Assembly (NCBI GenBank): GCA_905221605.1
Contig: CAJNDS010002282.1
Coordinates: forward strand, 1 to 64,000
DNA length: 64,000 nt
Origin: Symbiodinium natans
Taxonomy: Eukaryota; Sar; Dinophyceae; Suessiales; Symbiodiniaceae
Reading direction: 5' to 3'
The notes under the pieces are model-generated. The model worked only from the letters and a program-made list of their open reading frames with translations. It had not been told where the DNA came from and ran no database searches. Positions 46,503 through 59,402 of this stretch are shown here, piece by piece. The position numbers and the translations under genes were made by a program. Position 1 is the stretch's first letter, and each line of letters starts with the position of its first letter.

Positions 46503-47285
46503 GATTGACAGGGCATGGAAAGCCTCGTGCAACGGGCAACATGAAAGAATTTGCATTAGGTAATGTCTATGACTGCATATGACTGCATATTCATGTTTAT
46601 GTGTACTGGCAGCCGGTGTTGCAAGCTGCAGCTTGTAACGCCAGTGCGAGGCGATGTCCTTCTACGCCCGCCTTGGTTTCTTGCCGACACCTGCCACAGT
46701 CTGGCAATACCCTGAGAATGATGGGACCTGACAGGTGCAGCAGAAGTTCAAAACAGGGCCTGTGCTTTGAGCACATGCTTCGGACCATCAGTAGGTGGAT
46801 CAAGTTGTCACGAACATGTGTGCCAGCCGCCCGCCCTCATGTCCTCGGCAAGCTTGGAAGTAGCAACGTAACATACGACTTCATGTGGCAACCACCAACA
46901 CGCCCAAAAACCCTCCCTGTGTAGTTGGCAGACGTGGGCAGCAGAGCAGCTCCCACTTTGAGAGCCGTTCAGCGGCACGAGGGTGATGTGTACTCGTATA
47001 CCTCTCAGTCCAATGCGACTCAGGATGTCATGCTTCGCGCTTTTTTTGAGCAGTAGAAATCACTTTCAGCGCACGTGAATGGCATCTTTCTCCAAGAGCT
47101 CCTCGAAGGCAGGCTGTTGACACAAGACCCACCAGTCTTGGGCGCATTTTTGGGGTGCGCCGCTTTGACTTCGTGGCCTTCAGAGCACTCGCGACCAGCT
47201 TGGGCAACTAAACAAGCAGCCGCCAACTGTGTCTTGGGTGTTCATTCGATCCCCTGTAGGCAGGCGGTGGAGTGGGTGGCGGAGG
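46503..47285. other. No gene resolved
   Basis: A + frame at 47075-47340 (VNGIFLQELLEGRLLTQDPP) overlaps the proposed first DRG exon in a different frame and may be an alternative 5' part of that gene. Confidence 0.35.
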
Positions 47286-50200
47286 ATGGGCGAAGGCAAA
47301 GCATCAATCCGCTGGTGGAGGCAGACCCTGCACTTTCGTGAGTGTGACTTCATGCCAGCTCGGGCTTTGCAGGCGGCTCCACCCTAGAAAGGATCCAGCA
47401 GATTGAGCTGGAGATCTCACGCACCCAGAAGAACAAGGCCTACGAACTTTGGTACCCTCAAAGCCGGTTTATGCTGGTGTTTCATGCCGCAGGCGACCGC
47501 CAAGCACCTTGGTGAGCCCCTTGCCACCGATAGCTCCGATAGCTGTATGATTGGGACTCCTTGGTCATTGGCGTCACGCTGGCAAACTCTAGCGACTCTA
47601 GCTTCTTCGGCTCGCAGGTTGAAGGCTAAGCTCTGCAAATTGAAGCGTGACATCCTTGAGCCCTCCGGTGGCGGCGGCGGGAAAGTCGCTGGATTTGAGG
47701 CATGCTGCAAAAGTAGGAACGTCGCAGAAGTCTGCAGGCAGGCACTGTGCGCAATTGTTTCGGCAGAGGCGATGTGAGGCCAAACCTGGCAGGTGCAGAG
47801 AATCGGTGACGCCCGTATCGGTCTGGTGGGCTTTCCATCCGTTGGAAAGTCCTCACTGCTCACGGCGCTCACCGGCGTCCAGCGCAGGGCTGAATCGGGG
47901 CATGTGCTGATACAACCTGCTGATATGTGTTGACTGCTACTGTTTCATGGCACTCTGTGCTGTTTCGCTCCCTGCTTCTACCAGAAGCCTCCGGGTGTTT
48001 CTAGAACCAGAGCTTGTGATAAGGTCTGAGGCTGCAGCCTACGAGCTGGAGCCCTGGAACTTTGCCGAGTTTGCCCCCACAAGCCAGGGCCCTCAACCAC
48101 CATGCAGCTGGGAAGCGGCAGGTTCACAACGCTGACATGCATCCCGGGCGTCATCTACTACAATGACGTCAGGGGCCGAACTGATCCTCAACCCCAAACC
48201 CAATCCTAGTCAGCGAACCCTAAACCCTAACCTCCCCCCCCCACACAAGAAGTTGAAATAAAGGCAAAGACTTCAGAAAAACCAAGAGCAAAAGAATGGT
48301 GGAGGTCAGAATCCAGCTCCTGGACCTTCCGGGCTTGATTGTGGGCACCGACCTCAACTTCATTTGCCCTTCCGCATTGGGCTTGTTCTTCTGGTTGGTC
48401 CTTCTGGTCTTTGGTTTTATCTTGCTTTCTTGTGATTCTTTACTGTTGGTATTCTTATCCGTATTATTATTAGTAGTAGTAGTAGCATGATTATTCTTAT
48501 CTTGGCAAGAGGGGGTACTATAATCCCGATTAAGAACTGTTAGTATAAGGGGGACCATTCCTGATTATTGTATGTTTTGCATTGTCAGTGGTTTCTAGTC
48601 TCCAGTTCTTGCGTTGTTGCTCTGATTCCTCGTTCCATGACGGAGATCACGGCTTTGATACTCGTCATGAATATGTGACTACTCATGCTCGCTACGAATG
48701 CCAAGGCTAATACTCATGCCAGATCGCATGCTTTACACGAGCTGCTGGCACCTCTGTGCCGAGGTGCATCTATCGGCAAAGGCCGAGGACGACAAGTTAT
48801 TGCTTCTTGGACAGCAGCCTTCCATTCCTTAGGGCCACTTCGATCGACTCCGTCTTGAGAACTCAACGCCTCACTGGTGTTTTCTTCCGCCCTAGCTTGT
48901 CATGTCAGCTTGGCAGTTGTTACGGCATGGAGGGAGGGGGGTGTGGATGGAAGTGGAAGGAGGGGTGATGCGTCTGCCAAAGTTCTTGCGATGCCACGCC
49001 CATGCTCACCTGCTGTACTCCGTATGACATTCAATCTCTTACACACAGGAGGATTTGTATGGATTTGTATGGCTGAGGCCACAGCAAAGTCGTGCGACAT
49101 CATCCTCATGGCGGGAGTGAGCTTTGAGTGGTTTCGCGTGGCAAGAAAGTGCTGCTGACAGGTTCTAGATGCCACTAAAGATGATGCACAGAAGGAGATG
49201 CTTACAAAGGACGCCGCAGTGCGCAAGCTTGGGTCAGTGCGCTGACGCGCTACACACCTAGCCTCTTCGGGTTCACGGCGTCAGGAGCTGGAAAATGTCG
49301 GCATCCGATTGAACAGAAAGCCTCCAGATGTGACGGTAAGACCGACCAAAGGCGGAGGTCCGCACATCATTTCGGACGTACCCGTATTGCTTTCATGTCT
49401 TTGCCTGAGGCAAGCTTGCAAATCCAAAGCATGATCATTGCTTAGCTGGTTAACTCAGCATAACACAAATTTTCCTCTAGCGCACTAAAACCTGCGTCTG
49501 TATCTATATACATATTTCATGCATGTAGTATATGTTGAAATATGTATATGTGTATAGATACACACACACACACGCACATACATATATATATATATACATG
49601 TATGTATGTATATAGTCAACCCACCGCCATGATCCGCACCTATGGTTTTGCAGGCTTTGTTGTTTGTCTGAACATATGCATTTTCCTCGGTAAAATGCGG
49701 TGAAAACAATGCTCTGCTCTCAAGCTATGTTTTTAATGGCACTTACAAAGAACAGTGCTTGTGATGTGTATTTGTAAATATTTTCCTGAACTGTATGTCA
49801 TGAACAAAACAATTTTGCAAAAGTAGGTGACATTTTAACTGCTTGTTAGATGGACTCTTTAGGTCTAGTATCTTTGATTAACATGTCGTTAGGCATTCTT
49901 TGTATAACCATGACATCTAAAACATGAACATAGGTAATCTGCAAGAAGCTATAATGCACAGAATTAGCAAAACCAACAAGAATCAAACACACGTCTAGTT
50001 AATCTGTTATTGTTTTGTAAGTACGTAATCTAAATATGTAACTAATATGAACAGTACAATTTGTATAGTTAATGATTACAATTCATGAGTACACTGAAAT
50101 CAACTGATATAACTGTTATAATTGCGACAATTCAAAAGTATGGTACTGCAGTAAACGTAACGACTGCAATTAATGCACGGCATGCACCTCATTAGGTCAT

Positions 50201-53200
50201 GTTCATTCTACCCAATATAGCCACTATAGTCAGTGTTCAATTTATCTTCAGGGCCCGCGTCATACAACTGTTGTTTACAATTGATATTCTGAATTATTTA
50301 ATGATTCTAATTAGTATTAACGATATGAGTGATATACTAGTATTTCTTAGTATTTCTGATTCCCTTTTTCTTGGTATATCAGAGATCGGTAATCTAATTA
50401 ATGCAAAATATGAGAACACACCCATCGGTGGCATTAAGGCAAGGCCTGAAGCTCTTTTTTTATGTTCAATATGTTCAGTATAGCCACTATATTCAGTATT
50501 AGTGTTATTCTTATGGCCCTAGGCCTTTTCTTATTCTTCCTTTGTATTCCTTAGATTCATTCACTGCATTCATCATGGTCAGTATACTCAATTTATTCTT
50601 TATACTCGATGTCTCCATTAAATTCCTTGTGTTCGTTGTATTCGACTAGTTATACTATTTATAGTCAGTTGATTAACTATGCTATTTTTATTCTTTTCAT
50701 CACCCGAAAACCAAGACAACATGTCAGGCCCTACGCTGCTCATTGGAGGGCGGAATCCCAAGAGAACATATTCCATACGCCAGAACTGAAAAGCTCATGC
50801 AGTACTTTACGTTTAAGTATCAGAGGCGTATAGCCACTATAAACAAAACTATTTTCGGGAATTCCTGGAAACAATACAAATCCATGTTCTGTCTTCAAGA
50901 GTTCCCGTTTTTTTTTGTTTTATTTTGGTTTTGGGGTTTTGGTGTCATGGTTTTTGTGCTGCTTCTTGGCTTTGTGTTGCTCCCGCACTTGTGTGCATTT
51001 ATCGACTTTGCTTGTGTGGAAAATGCCTTTCGCCTCTGTCGCAGTGTTCTTGGCTGCATGTGTTACAACTGTGCTTTTCCAAGCTGTCCATGAACAAATT
51101 CATCTTTTCTGTGTATGAATCTCATCGAAACTGTAATCTCACAAGTAAAAATAGCAAATGGTAACGTGTTTTTAAAACGAAATTTGTTGTTTTGTGTGTG
51201 GGCTTAACATGTACAGTTCTAATTCGATTTACTTTCGAATGGTGCTTAGAAGAGGATGTCTTGGGGTATGGCATTGTGGCATTGTGACACAAAAGTAATT
51301 GAGTGTAAGAACTAGCGAAACCCAGATGAGGATTTCATAGGGTCTGTTTCCCAAGGTGTGGCCTTGCAATTCGAAACCTTAATTGGGTCTTAATTGTGAA
51401 TGAGGCTTAAAGAGCATGTCTTGGGGTGTGGCCTCTAAACTTGCAGTTCTACTTAAGTGGAATTACAAAGGAAGTCCAGATGAGGATTTCTTAGGGTGTG
51501 GTCTTCAACTTACATGTCAGTACGAATTGGGGCCATAGGAGGATTTCATAGGGTGTGGTCGGCAATATAAATTTCCAATTCGATAGAAACGCAGGAGTCT
51601 TAGAAGAGGATGCCTTGGGGCGTGGCCCCTTAATACACTTGTTTTACTTGGGTTTGATTACGAACGAAGCTCTGGCTTTATCATACACAAGTCTATTGAC
51701 ATTTCATGATGCCCCACCAGAAGAGGATTTCATAGCGTGTGGCCTTAAGTATCGAATACTATATTACATTTGACTATGAATGAGAGCTCGGAAGATGATA
51801 TCTCAAGGTGTTGCCCCTATAAAATTCTGTCCAAAAAACTACCTACGTTCAAGCCTAGACGAGGGTTCTCAGGGTGTGGGCTTCTTATATAAAATCAGGT
51901 TTTTAATATTATAACTACGAAGAAAGCCCAGATGAGGATTTATGAAACTTCTGCTACGAACACGCCCCAGAATGGTGCGGCTTTTGAATACAAGCGTCAA
52001 GTCAAATCAAAATTAAGTCCAATCTCAAGCGAAGCCCAGATGAGGATTCCTTAGGGTGTGGCTTTATAAGACAAATTCCAAATAAGCCTGATGACGAATA
52101 ACTGTTTTGGGTTGAGTGAGAATGACACAGCATATGGAAACACATGAGCGCGTCCAAAAATCTCTCTGCTACTACTTTGTGCACTTGAATGTCACACACA
52201 TATCAAAACAAAGGACTTTGAATAAACAAATAAAGTAGAGCGAACGCGAATTTTGTTAAATTAAGCCGATCTGTGTCGGCTGTGTTGATATTTGCAGACA
52301 GTAGAAAAAGCAAAAACGCAGTGGATAGACTTCGGTGTTAAGCCTATGTTTTCTTCTGCGCTGCTTATTGGGGGGGAATCCCAAGACCATATATTAGAGA
52401 AACCATATCCGAAAGGACTCTCATCATTTAAGTTTTTTGCTTTTCGGAGGAGATGGGCATGATTGCTTGAGATAAGCTGTTTCGCAGGAAGCACAACCTA
52501 GCTAAACAACATGTTTGCTTGTCGGGGGGCTCAGCTTCACATAAGATGTTGTGGATACAGCATAGCACAGCAAACACATATGAGATATCAGGTTTTGCTC
52601 GATGGGCGATAGAATATGCTTGGAACTGGTATTTTAGCATCACAAGTGTTCAAAACAATAACATAGAACGCCGCGAGGGATATAGTCTCTTTAGAAACAA
52701 TTACTGACTCCGGAAGCGAAGAAGACAAGTACTCAGACTAAGTCTGCAGTACCCAGACTGCAGACTCCAGATCCCCGAATCTAAAGTCTGTCATCTGGAG
52801 TTTGGCGTTTCCTACCGCCACATGCAATCTGGAAATCTGGAGTCTCCGGAACCCAAAGTGTGGATCATGCAGAGGGGCGAGTAATTATATATATATATAT
52901 ATATAGACACATACTTACACATAAATATATACATGTATATATATATAGATATCATACGTACATACATACATACATACATACATATATACCCGACACATGT
53001 GTCTGCGTCGCCCGCGCTTGGTGTCCAAAGAGTTGTGCAGGTCTGAAATTTCAAGCCACCGTGCCGCTGACCCACTTCGACGAGGAGGTGTGCGCGACCA
53101 TCCTGAGACAGCCGCCCTACACAAAAATGTGGGGTTTAGGGTGTAGGGTTTAGGGTTTACGAAAATAGGGAAACCCCAATATAGGTCCCCAAATAGTAGG

Positions 53201-56200
53201 ATTCCCTCATAGTAAGGACCCCAAAAAGGTACCCCGGAACCCCCCCCCCCCCCCCCATGTAGCAGATGTCCGAGAGCAGGAGGACAAGTATGGGGGTTTC
53301 CGAAAATAGGGGTACCCCTTTTTGGGGGATCTGTTAAGGGGATTCCATTCTATTTGGGGTACTTTGGGAAACTACACCATAACTCACAGCCTTTTTCGGC
53401 ACCTTGGTCCCAAACGAGCACCAAGGTACAAAATGCACAATGCGGATGTGTTGGTGCGGGAGGCCCCGGGTTTCTGATGAACCGTGCTGGCTTGATTTTT
53501 GCTTCGATGCCCATTCAGGACATCACAGAGGATGACTTCATAGATGTCATCGACGGGAACCGGAAGTATTGCAAATGCAGCTTTGATGCATGTGTGGCCG
53601 CCGGGTGCCAAGATGATGCAAAGTTCGCGAACTTCGGGGATGATTCATAAAACCATGTGTGTCGCCGACAGGTATCTATGTTTACAACAAGCTTCTCGGC
53701 GGCATATTCCAGTTGGACTGCTGGAGAGCCAGGCACTTTGACCACCTTGTGGCCCGAGCTGAGGAGTATAAGCGCGGCACGGTGAATACATTCAATAAGA
53801 AACGGGCGTTGATTGGATTAGACCCTGGATATTTCTTGTTGGGCATTTCGGTAACAACAAATATGAGATTGGGTCAGGGTCTGGGTCGATGTTTCAAAAC
53901 TCGATCTCAGCCCCTCCAGTCTCCACCCGTCAGCCCTCCTGAAAGGTTCCAGCCCTCCCGCAGCCCTCCCGCAGCCCTCCAGCAGCCCTCCAGCCTCCAG
54001 CAGCCTCCCCAGCCCTCTCCTCCAGCCCACTTAAGATATCTGCCGTATGCCACCCTGGATTAAGAAATGGAACCTTGGTCGGGGTCTAATGCCTTGTTTG
54101 GAATGATGACAGATGGCGGACAAGAAGAAGGATGGGTAAGCGCCAAGGGGTGTTTGGTGTCGCGCCTGCTTCACCATCTGGCAGAAAACGTAGCAGACCT
54201 CATCTGGTATCTACACGATCTATGACACCGCATGGGACGTTTTTTCCGCGACCACCGGCCCATTGCTTCGTGAAGCACCAGGGTGTGGGATCACGTGCAC
54301 GAATCCCACAAAGTGGCAAAAGCGCAGGAAGGGAGAACATTTCGAGTTCGCGCTAGCTGCTTTAGTCAGTATAGCCACGCGAGCGCTCTCTCAAATCAAC
54401 TCACAAGAGAAGTACCAAGCTGTTAATTTCAGGATTGACATGCTGAAGCTGGAAGATGTGGATGAGCTTGCGCGCAGGCCAAGTTCCGTGGTCGTTTCTG
54501 CAGCTGGGCGGGCTTTAGCGTGCACACCATGGGCTTCTGATAATGAGAACAATTGTAAGACCAGTGTAATCAAATCATAAAAACATCATACTGCCCCTGC
54601 TGTAGACAGTGAAACATGCAACATGTACTGTTCACTCTCTGACTTGATCTCTGACTTGATGAAAGTCAGATGCAAAAACATGTATATAATTTGATCGTTC
54701 ATATATTTCTTCCCCTTGTCACGAAAGCTAGCTCTTTAGGAGCTTGCGGGAGTTCTTGTTTACCAGTTTGTTCTTGGGTCAAACAGCATGCAGGGGCCTT
54801 AATCTCCGATATATCGGGGAGGTTTAAGCTGCCATGGGGGGGGGGGGGGGGGGGCCCCCCCCCCCCCCCCTCTGGGGGTGACCACGGACCCAGGGGGGGG
54901 GGCCCCATGTTCCCCCCCCCCCCTTAGGTCAGCATTGTTACTTATCATTTCAGGGCTTGTCTACATGACTGAGCACGCGGTCTTCACACCTGCGCCCTAG
55001 CTTTCGTTCGCCCTGCTCTCAAGTTCGTTCATCTTCAAGAAGAAGGAATATTCATGCGTGTGTTATGCTTGTTTTGGGGTACGACGGGTTAGGTGCCACA
55101 AGCCGACGTGATGTCCGAGAGTTCTCAGAAAAGAACGCTAAGGTACGAAACAAGTGGAACTATGTGCCTTGGTTCAGCTGTTTGTCTTGTAAGTAGGTCT
55201 CATTGGAGCCACCGCTTGCTGCCGTGTAGTCTACCGGGGTGGCGGATTTAGGGAAGACTGCGACATGGAACCTGAATCTCAGGAATATTTGCTGAAGCGG
55301 CTATGGGATGAGATGGAGATCGTGAGGCGAAGCGAAGCTGCGAAAGGGGTCCTTTGATGGTCTTTTGAGCACTGCGCGATGATCGAACACATGCAAGCTT
55401 TTCAAACGCATCGTCCCGAGGGTCTACACCAAGAAGAAAGGCGAGTTTCCGGACTTCTCTGTGGCCTTGGGGCACTGAAGACACTGAAGACACTGAAGGC
55501 CATGCACCTGCCCTCGTGAACTGTGCCGCGATCTAAGGACCCTTTGATCATCACACCGCAGCGTGGTAACAAGCAGTTCAACGTCGAGAATGCGGTGCAG
55601 CTTCTACACAGTGCCACATCCAACACTATGGGACTATGTGTTGTGTTTTGTCATTTCGACTCCCTGTGATGCAACAGCGATGCAACTCAGAATCTTTGCT
55701 GGACGACTTCAAGCATGCCTTGGTCTGGGGTAGCAGCGTCAAGCAGTCCCCGCAGGCAGGTTCGGCATGTGCAGGGTCGGGTGTGGTCGGGTGAGCTGGG
55801 AATCAACACATTGGTGTACTGATGCATTTTTTGGTAGCCACGTTGCAAACTCAGGGTATAGAAACCGGTTCTTGTGGAGGTGCTGCGGTCTGTCGCAATG
55901 AGTCCTTGTGGGCTGTCGCGCCCCTGCATGCCTGAGACCCTCTGACTAGAGGCCGAACGTGACATGGGGGCCTACGAAAGTAAGGGACATCGCCTTGTAA
56001 TAAGGACCCAAATGAGGTACCCCCTAATCTCTATAGTCCCACAAACAGTAGGATTCCCTTGGAATATAAGCAAATAAAGTACCCGCTACAATTTCGGAAC
56101 CCTCCCCCACATGTGCAACCCTGGTATGCCGGGCTCAGCGTGAGGCTTGTGGCAAAGACCACATATTGCACGACGAGGACGTTATCCAAATTGTCAAGTT

Positions 56201-56228
56201 GACACAGGCAGGGGGTTCCAAGGGGTGA
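47286..56228 (+). CDS. DRG: DRG-family (developmentally regulated) GTPase
   Basis: Cytosolic GTPase that, in other eukaryotes, binds ribosomes with a DFRP partner. Exons: 47286-47337 (tentative), 47373-47437, 47493-47515, 47618-47699, 47793-47881, 48024-48044, 48122-48167, 48305-48344, 48764-48801, 49078-49110, 49162-49209, 49285-49357, 53041-53110, 53426-53462, 53519-53576, 53672-53690, 54433-54507, 55252-55326, 55421-55460, 55538-55610, 55691-55755, 56139-56228. Landmarks: SRTQKNK; P-loop [23 protein letters not shown] (usual following Glu is Val); [38 protein letters not shown] at the end. The total is 403 residues against about 365 in the family. Donors: 15 GC, 5 GT, 1 GA. Weak points: exon 1 needs a 35-nt intron, and the 54507/55252 junction could differ. 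DRG1 versus DRG2 not decided. Confidence 0.9.
48511..48565. repeat. Family-2 element, right half only, in DRG intron
   Basis: GGGGGTACTATAATCCCGAT then TTAGTATAAGGGGGACCAT, matching the right half of the element at 62351. Confidence 0.7.
49440..52900. other. AT-rich island filling the 3.7-kb DRG intron 12
   Basis: Visibly AT-rich compared with everything else in the window, with microsatellites at both ends (49560-49615 and 52885-52985). It contains a related pair of segments, 50734-50771 and 52359-52394, both carrying CGCTGCT(C/T)ATTGG and GGAATCCCAAGA, and a degenerate tandem repeat (next entry). No gene recognised. Confidence 0.7.
51245..52065 (+). repeat. Degenerate tandem repeat with GATGAGGATTTC...GGGTGTGGC core
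   Basis: About eleven occurrences of a core like GATGAGGATTTCATAGGG followed by TGTGGCCTT, at intervals of roughly 55-120 bp (for example near 51330, 51485, 51540, 51720, 52035). Confidence 0.75.
53133..53375. repeat. Two adjacent family-1 elements making up most of DRG intron 13
   Basis: Copy one (53133-53258) begins in a telomere-like tract, TTTACGAAAATAGGG ... GGGTACCCC region ... C run. Copy two (53290-53375) begins ATGGGGGTTTCCGAAAATAG and ends TTTGGGAAACTACACCAT. The intron is 53111-53425. Confidence 0.8.
54836..54923. repeat. Homopolymer G/C hairpin
   Basis: 19 G directly followed by 16 C, then a second G run and C run (54893-54923). Lies in the DRG intron between 54507 and 55252. 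Confidence 0.85.
55963..56113. repeat. Family-1 element, long copy, in DRG intron 21
   Basis: CATGGGGGCCTACGAAAGTA at the left; ATTTCGGAACCCTCCCCCAC then ATG at the right. CATG stands at both borders. 25 bp upstream of the last exon's acceptor. Confidence 0.75.
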
Positions 56229-57231
56229 AAAGGGGTTACAGGGGGTTTTAAAGAGGTTCTAAGGGGGTGGTACAAGGGGTATATAAGGGGAGGGGGGGGG
56301 GGTAATAACCTGCCTGCAATTTATTGATGTTACAATAAAAAGGTGCGGCTGCAGAGCAGCTTACCATCCCAGCTGCCTTACATGCGCAACCTGACACAGT
56401 GACACAGTGCGAGTGAGTAAAGGCCCGGCAAAGCACAGCCGGCACTTGCTGCACCTTGCAGGCAGAGAAGGCAAAGGCTGCTCATGGAAAGAAAACAGGA
56501 CAGGTTTAGGGCTTGAGGGCTTAGGGGTAAGGGTTTGAGGATTTCGGGTTTTGGGGTTTAGGGTTTGAGGGCTTAGGGGTTGAGAGCCCAGGTTCAAAAG
56601 AGTTGATCGGAGCCTTAATCCAACAAGAGCCACTCCTAGTACTGCATGGGAGGAACGACGATCGCGGGCTCCAACATTAAGGCCGTAGTGTGCTACGATG
56701 TACCGAGCGCCACACACCAGAACCACTGCCAGCGATTTCAGGTGGATCCCAAGAAGAAAGAGGAGAAGTCTGCGCCGAAAAGCTGAGCCGGTAGTTAGTA
56801 CTTTCCCCGCACGCACGCGACGAATGGTTCTACTTAAAACCCTTAAACTCAAAATGGCCCCAGCCCCAGAACCTTTCATACTAAGGTCTTTAGGCCCAAA
56901 AGCTTTAAAATACAAGTCCTTGGAGCCTTAGGAAAATGGTCGTGTTATGGTTGTTTTCACGAGCGTGGGGAAGCGTGTCCCTGCGAGGCTGCAGTTTGCG
57001 TGCCCGCCTGTAGTTAGGCTCTTTTGAAGATAGGTTTAATGGCGGACAAGCCCAGGCGGCTGTGCGATGTTTAGGCATCCGAAGCCTGTTTGTTGCAAAG
57101 AGACGCGCAGATCTTAGCATGCCGCTGAGCAATCTACTTGCAGGATAAGCAGGAAGCACATGATGGCATAGCCAGACAGACAGATTCAGTCGACTTGTGA
57201 TGATCGGCCTTGAGCTTCAAGTGGTCGACAG
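56229..57231. other. Intergenic; degenerate telomere-like tract
   Basis: GGGGTT-rich stretch right after the DRG stop (56210-56300) and a degenerate TTTAGGG/GGGCTTA tract (56500-56585). No convincing exon. Confidence 0.5.
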
Positions 57232-59402
57232 ATGCCGACGGTAGCTTTCAGAAGCGCACATCGCCTGAAATACCAGACGCTGCTTATTGATCATGCTGGT
57301 CGAGCCCGTCGCTGGGCGAAGGCGCTCTGCATGCTACGTGAGATGGCCCGGGCTCGCTTGCAGCCCAACCTCATCACCTTCAACGCAACCATCACAGCCT
57401 GCGGCCGCAGCTCCCAGTGGCAGCATTCGCTGGCATTGCTACTCCAAGTCCGGGACAACTTTTTGCAGCCCGACCGCACATCATACAATTCAACCTTCAC
57501 TGCCTGTGAAAGAGGCTCGGCGACCCGGATGTCTGGTGAAGTGCTCTCGCAGATGCGCTCCGCAGCGATGCAAGCTGACCTGTACACCTACAACGCTAGC
57601 ATCAGCGCTTGTGGCAAAGATGCCGGGTGGGAGCGCGCTGCATGGATCCTGTTCGACATGGCACGAAGAGAGGTCGAGCCAGACGTTGTCAGCTTCGGAG
57701 CCGCGCTCAGCGCATGCGAGAAAGCATCGAAGTGGCTGGCATCTTTGCAGCTCCTGAAGACCATGCCCTCCACGAGGCCACCCGGGGAAGGTTATGTGAG
57801 GCCTGGGTGACTTGCAGCATGCTTTTCAGTGGAGGGGCATGCGCCAGGGTGCCAGAAGCCACGCACATGTCTTCCTAAGGGTAGCAGAGGTTAGATGTCG
57901 AGAAGCCTTTGTGCGAGTCGGACGGCCAGGCTGGATCCCAATGCCATCATCTACAGCACATCCATCAGCGCTTGTGCCAAGACCTCGCAGTGGCGCTTTG
58001 CTTTGGACTTGTTGATGGAGTTGAAGGCCCGATCTGCGATTCTTTTTGTATTTTGCAGGGGAGGGCATTCCGGCTGCCGATCAGAATCAGTTCATGATAG
58101 TTTACGTGCGGCTTATTGGTCCCAGGCACGCGAGTTGAGGGCCGATGAGGGCTGCAGGCCTATCCGAGCGTGATTGAGCTCTTGCTGTAAAAGTGTGGTA
58201 AGAGCCTACACGAATGCGCGCGACGGAATGTCTTCGCAATGCAGCCATGGTGAAAGCCATGCAAAAGCCAAGCACTTCTTTAGACTTCCTTTGAATCTGA
58301 ACTTAATCTGAACCACATAGCTACGAGTAGATGCCACCATGTCTTCAGCGCCTCTGAACTCTGCACACTGGGGCTCTGAGGCCTCTGAGGCCTCGAGACG
58401 GCGAGAGAAAGGGCCCAAACAGGAGGGTGAGGCTCTACACAAAGAGCGGGGTTCTACGGCCATGGGCTCCAGCAGATAGTAGAAGAACTCATCTGGCAAC
58501 AAGGGAAAACAAGTGCCAAGTGCTCCTAGACGCTTACAGCTCGTGTGCGCGAGGGCCGATGTGGTGGCCTTCAGCGCAGCAATCAATGCATGCAAGAAGG
58601 GGGCTGCTTGGCAGTCGGCTCTGCGGCTTTTGGGGCAGATGCCGCTGAGAGGCAAACATCCCTGCGGCATCAGCCTGCATGTTTTTTTTTGTTAACATTA
58701 TTGTGGTTTTGGCGCTTCCTGGCGCCCAGGAAGGAAGAGGGCCCAGAGCCCAACATCATCTCATACACCGCCGCCATGAATGCCTGTGAGTCCCTCGTCT
58801 GCTTCAGGTAGTGCGGACTGTTTTCCTGAGATGCCTCTGATTGACACTGCATAGTTGCAGGCGCGGCTCGTGCTGGCCCTTGACTTTGCTGCTCCTGCAA
58901 GAAGCCAGAGGAATGCGAAGTTTCATCAGCACTCGTCAGCGATCAAACTCCACACCGTGCCCACACGCCTCGCAAAATAGTTCGTCTCGAGGACGCGCCC
59001 ATGTGCCCACTGAAGTCACATATGGCGCTGCCATGGCCGCATGCGGCAGAGGCTCCCTCTGGCAGCACCCCGCCGAAAATAGGTTCAGTGCAGCTCATTC
59101 TGATGACATGGCGTACCACGGTGTATGCAACGATTCACCCAGCTGTGAAGAGACAGAGGTATGCCCTGTCGGTTCTTGATGCTGCTTTACTGCACCAGCT
59201 GCTGTTGTGTTCGCATGCGCTTTTTTTGCAAAGCCCATCTCTGAGATTTCCTGTTGACAGTGAGGAGATGCAGGCTGCCGACGTCAGCCCGGACTCGTTG
59301 ATTTACAATGCATGCATGCTAGCATGCAAACGGGGATCTCAGGGGCACTTGGCACTTCAGCTTGAAGCAAAAAGGCTGACAACAGCTGAAGTACTGAATT
59401 AG
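57232..59402 (+). CDS. Pentatricopeptide repeat (PPR) protein, multi-exon
   Basis: PPR proteins bind organellar RNA. First exon 57232-57776, with repeats of the dinoflagellate style: LITFNATITACGRSSQWQHS, TSYNSTFTACERG, YTYNASISACGKDAGWERAA and SFGAALSACEKASKWLASL. It joins in phase through a GC donor to 57930-58026 (LDPNAIIYSTSISACAKTSQ). Further exons, junctions approximate: 58554-58650 (VVAFSAAINACKKGAAWQSA), 58730-58790 (PNIISYTAAMNAC), about 58990-59080 (TEVTYGAAMAACGRGSLWQ) and about 59259-59402 (DSLIYNACMLACKRGSQGHL, stop TAG). At least eight repeats. The start at 57232 may be an internal Met of a longer exon. No organelle signal could be judged. Confidence 0.85.
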
